Positions 5,748-6,106 of a DNA stretch of 6,106 nt are shown one piece after another. The number at the start of each line of letters is the position of its first letter. Positions within the stretch are counted from its first letter, which is position 1. Origin of the DNA: an uncultured Collinsella sp. Lineage in GTDB: Bacteria > Actinomycetota > Coriobacteriia > Coriobacteriales > Coriobacteriaceae. The position numbers were made by a program, and so were the translations under genes. The stretch is from positions 1 to 6,106 of the forward strand of contig CABUVF010000131.1 of assembly GCA_902494945.1 (NCBI GenBank), in the 5' to 3' direction. The notes beneath the pieces were generated by a model, which had not been told where the DNA came from, searched no databases, and worked only from the letters and a program-made list of their open reading frames with translations.

Positions 5748-6106
5748 ATGCCCATTCGCATCCCCGACGCCCTCCCTGCCGCCGCGCAGCTCGAGAGCGA
5801 GAACATCTTTGTCATGACCGAGTACCGCGCGCTGCACCAGGACATCCGTCCGCTGCGCGTGCTCATCCTCAACCTCATGCCCACCAAGATCGCCACCGAG
5901 ACACAGATCATGCGCAAGCTCTCCAACACGCCGCTGCAGGTGGAGGTGGACCTGCTGCGCACCAAGACGCACGAGGCCACGCACGTAAGCGCCGGCCACC
6001 TGGAGACGTTCTACCGCACGTTCGACGACATCCGCGACATCCACTACGACGGCCTGATCATCACGGGCGCGCCGGTGGAGCAGATGCCGTTCGAAGAGGT
6101 CGACTA
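5748..6106 (+). CDS. metA: Homoserine O-acyltransferase MetA, N-terminal part (probably acetyl-CoA-dependent)
   Basis: The first 119 residues of MetA run off the right edge (family length is about 300 aa). MetA activates the hydroxyl of L-homoserine by acylation, the first step from homoserine to methionine, in the cytoplasm. The match to E. coli MetA is continuous from MPIRIPD through ENIFVMT, IRPLRVLILNLMP, K47 in the PTKIATETQ block, LSNTPLQV, FDDI and the TGAP turn (106-109). Residue 111, known in this family to separate succinyl-CoA users (Gly) from acetyl-CoA users (Glu), is Glu here, so O-acetylhomoserine is the expected product. The start is ATG 5748, with AAGGAG (5737-5742) five bases upstream. 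The catalytic Cys and His-Glu lie beyond the window. It is divergent from the dehydrogenase gene. Confidence 0.95.
   Translation, partial: MPIRIPDALPAAAQLESENIFVMTEYRALHQDIRPLRVLILNLMPTKIATETQIMRKLSNTPLQVEVDLLRTKTHEATHVSAGHLETFYRTFDDIRDIHYDGLIITGAPVEQMPFEEVD

Noticed and set aside
1..6106. Search for CRISPR arrays, tRNA genes, insertion sequences or phage genes
   Set aside because: No regularly spaced repeats beyond the two operator copies, no cloverleaf, and no transposase, integrase or toxin-antitoxin-like frame was seen on either strand.

Overview
The window is about 6.1 kb of GC-rich bacterial chromosome with densely packed genes. The high GC, GC-ending codons, strong Shine-Dalgarno sites and gene types fit an actinobacterial gut anaerobe of the Coriobacteriia (Collinsella-like). 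That placement is an inference from style and gene content and was not tested by a search.

Layout from left to right. (a) Positions 1-267 hold the 3' end of a GntR-family regulator (UTRA domain). (b) Positions 268-562 are a 295-bp non-coding stretch packed with inverted repeats: a perfect 12-bp hairpin, a 9-bp hairpin, an imperfect hairpin of about 99 nt, and a 12-bp hairpin just upstream of a consensus -10 box. (c) A full-length recQ helicase gene (563-2545) follows. (d) A second, complete GntR/UTRA regulator (2545-3312) overlaps the recQ stop codon by one base. (e) A 144-bp intergenic region has two copies of a tandem ATAGAAC element, one of them lying on a good extended -10 promoter. (f) Positions 3457-4425 encode an FrlB/GfrF-type SIS-domain protein, a putative fructosamine-6-phosphate deglycase. 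(g) A strong intrinsic terminator lies between this gene and a convergent one. (h) On the minus strand, 5537-4560 encodes an L-lactate/L-2-hydroxyisocaproate-type dehydrogenase. (i) A divergent 210-bp intergenic region leads to the start of metA (5748 to the window end), whose Glu111 predicts acetyl-CoA use.

How the parts fit. The most coherent functional unit is the second GntR regulator plus the deglycase. A HutC/FrlR-type repressor sits directly before a strong promoter that carries repeated candidate operators and drives an Amadori-sugar deglycase gene, which suggests substrate-induced use of fructosamines such as glycated amino acids. The truncated regulator at the left edge is a paralogue of the second (33 of 84 residues identical in a gap-free hand alignment), so recQ is bracketed by two related sugar-type regulators. 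The dehydrogenase (redox balance or 2-keto acid reduction) and MetA (methionine synthesis) are separate transcription units.

I did not find a defence system, CRISPR array, insertion sequence, prophage or RNA gene. The least explained features are the long hairpin at 356-454 and the phased heptamer repeats at 3321-3400.
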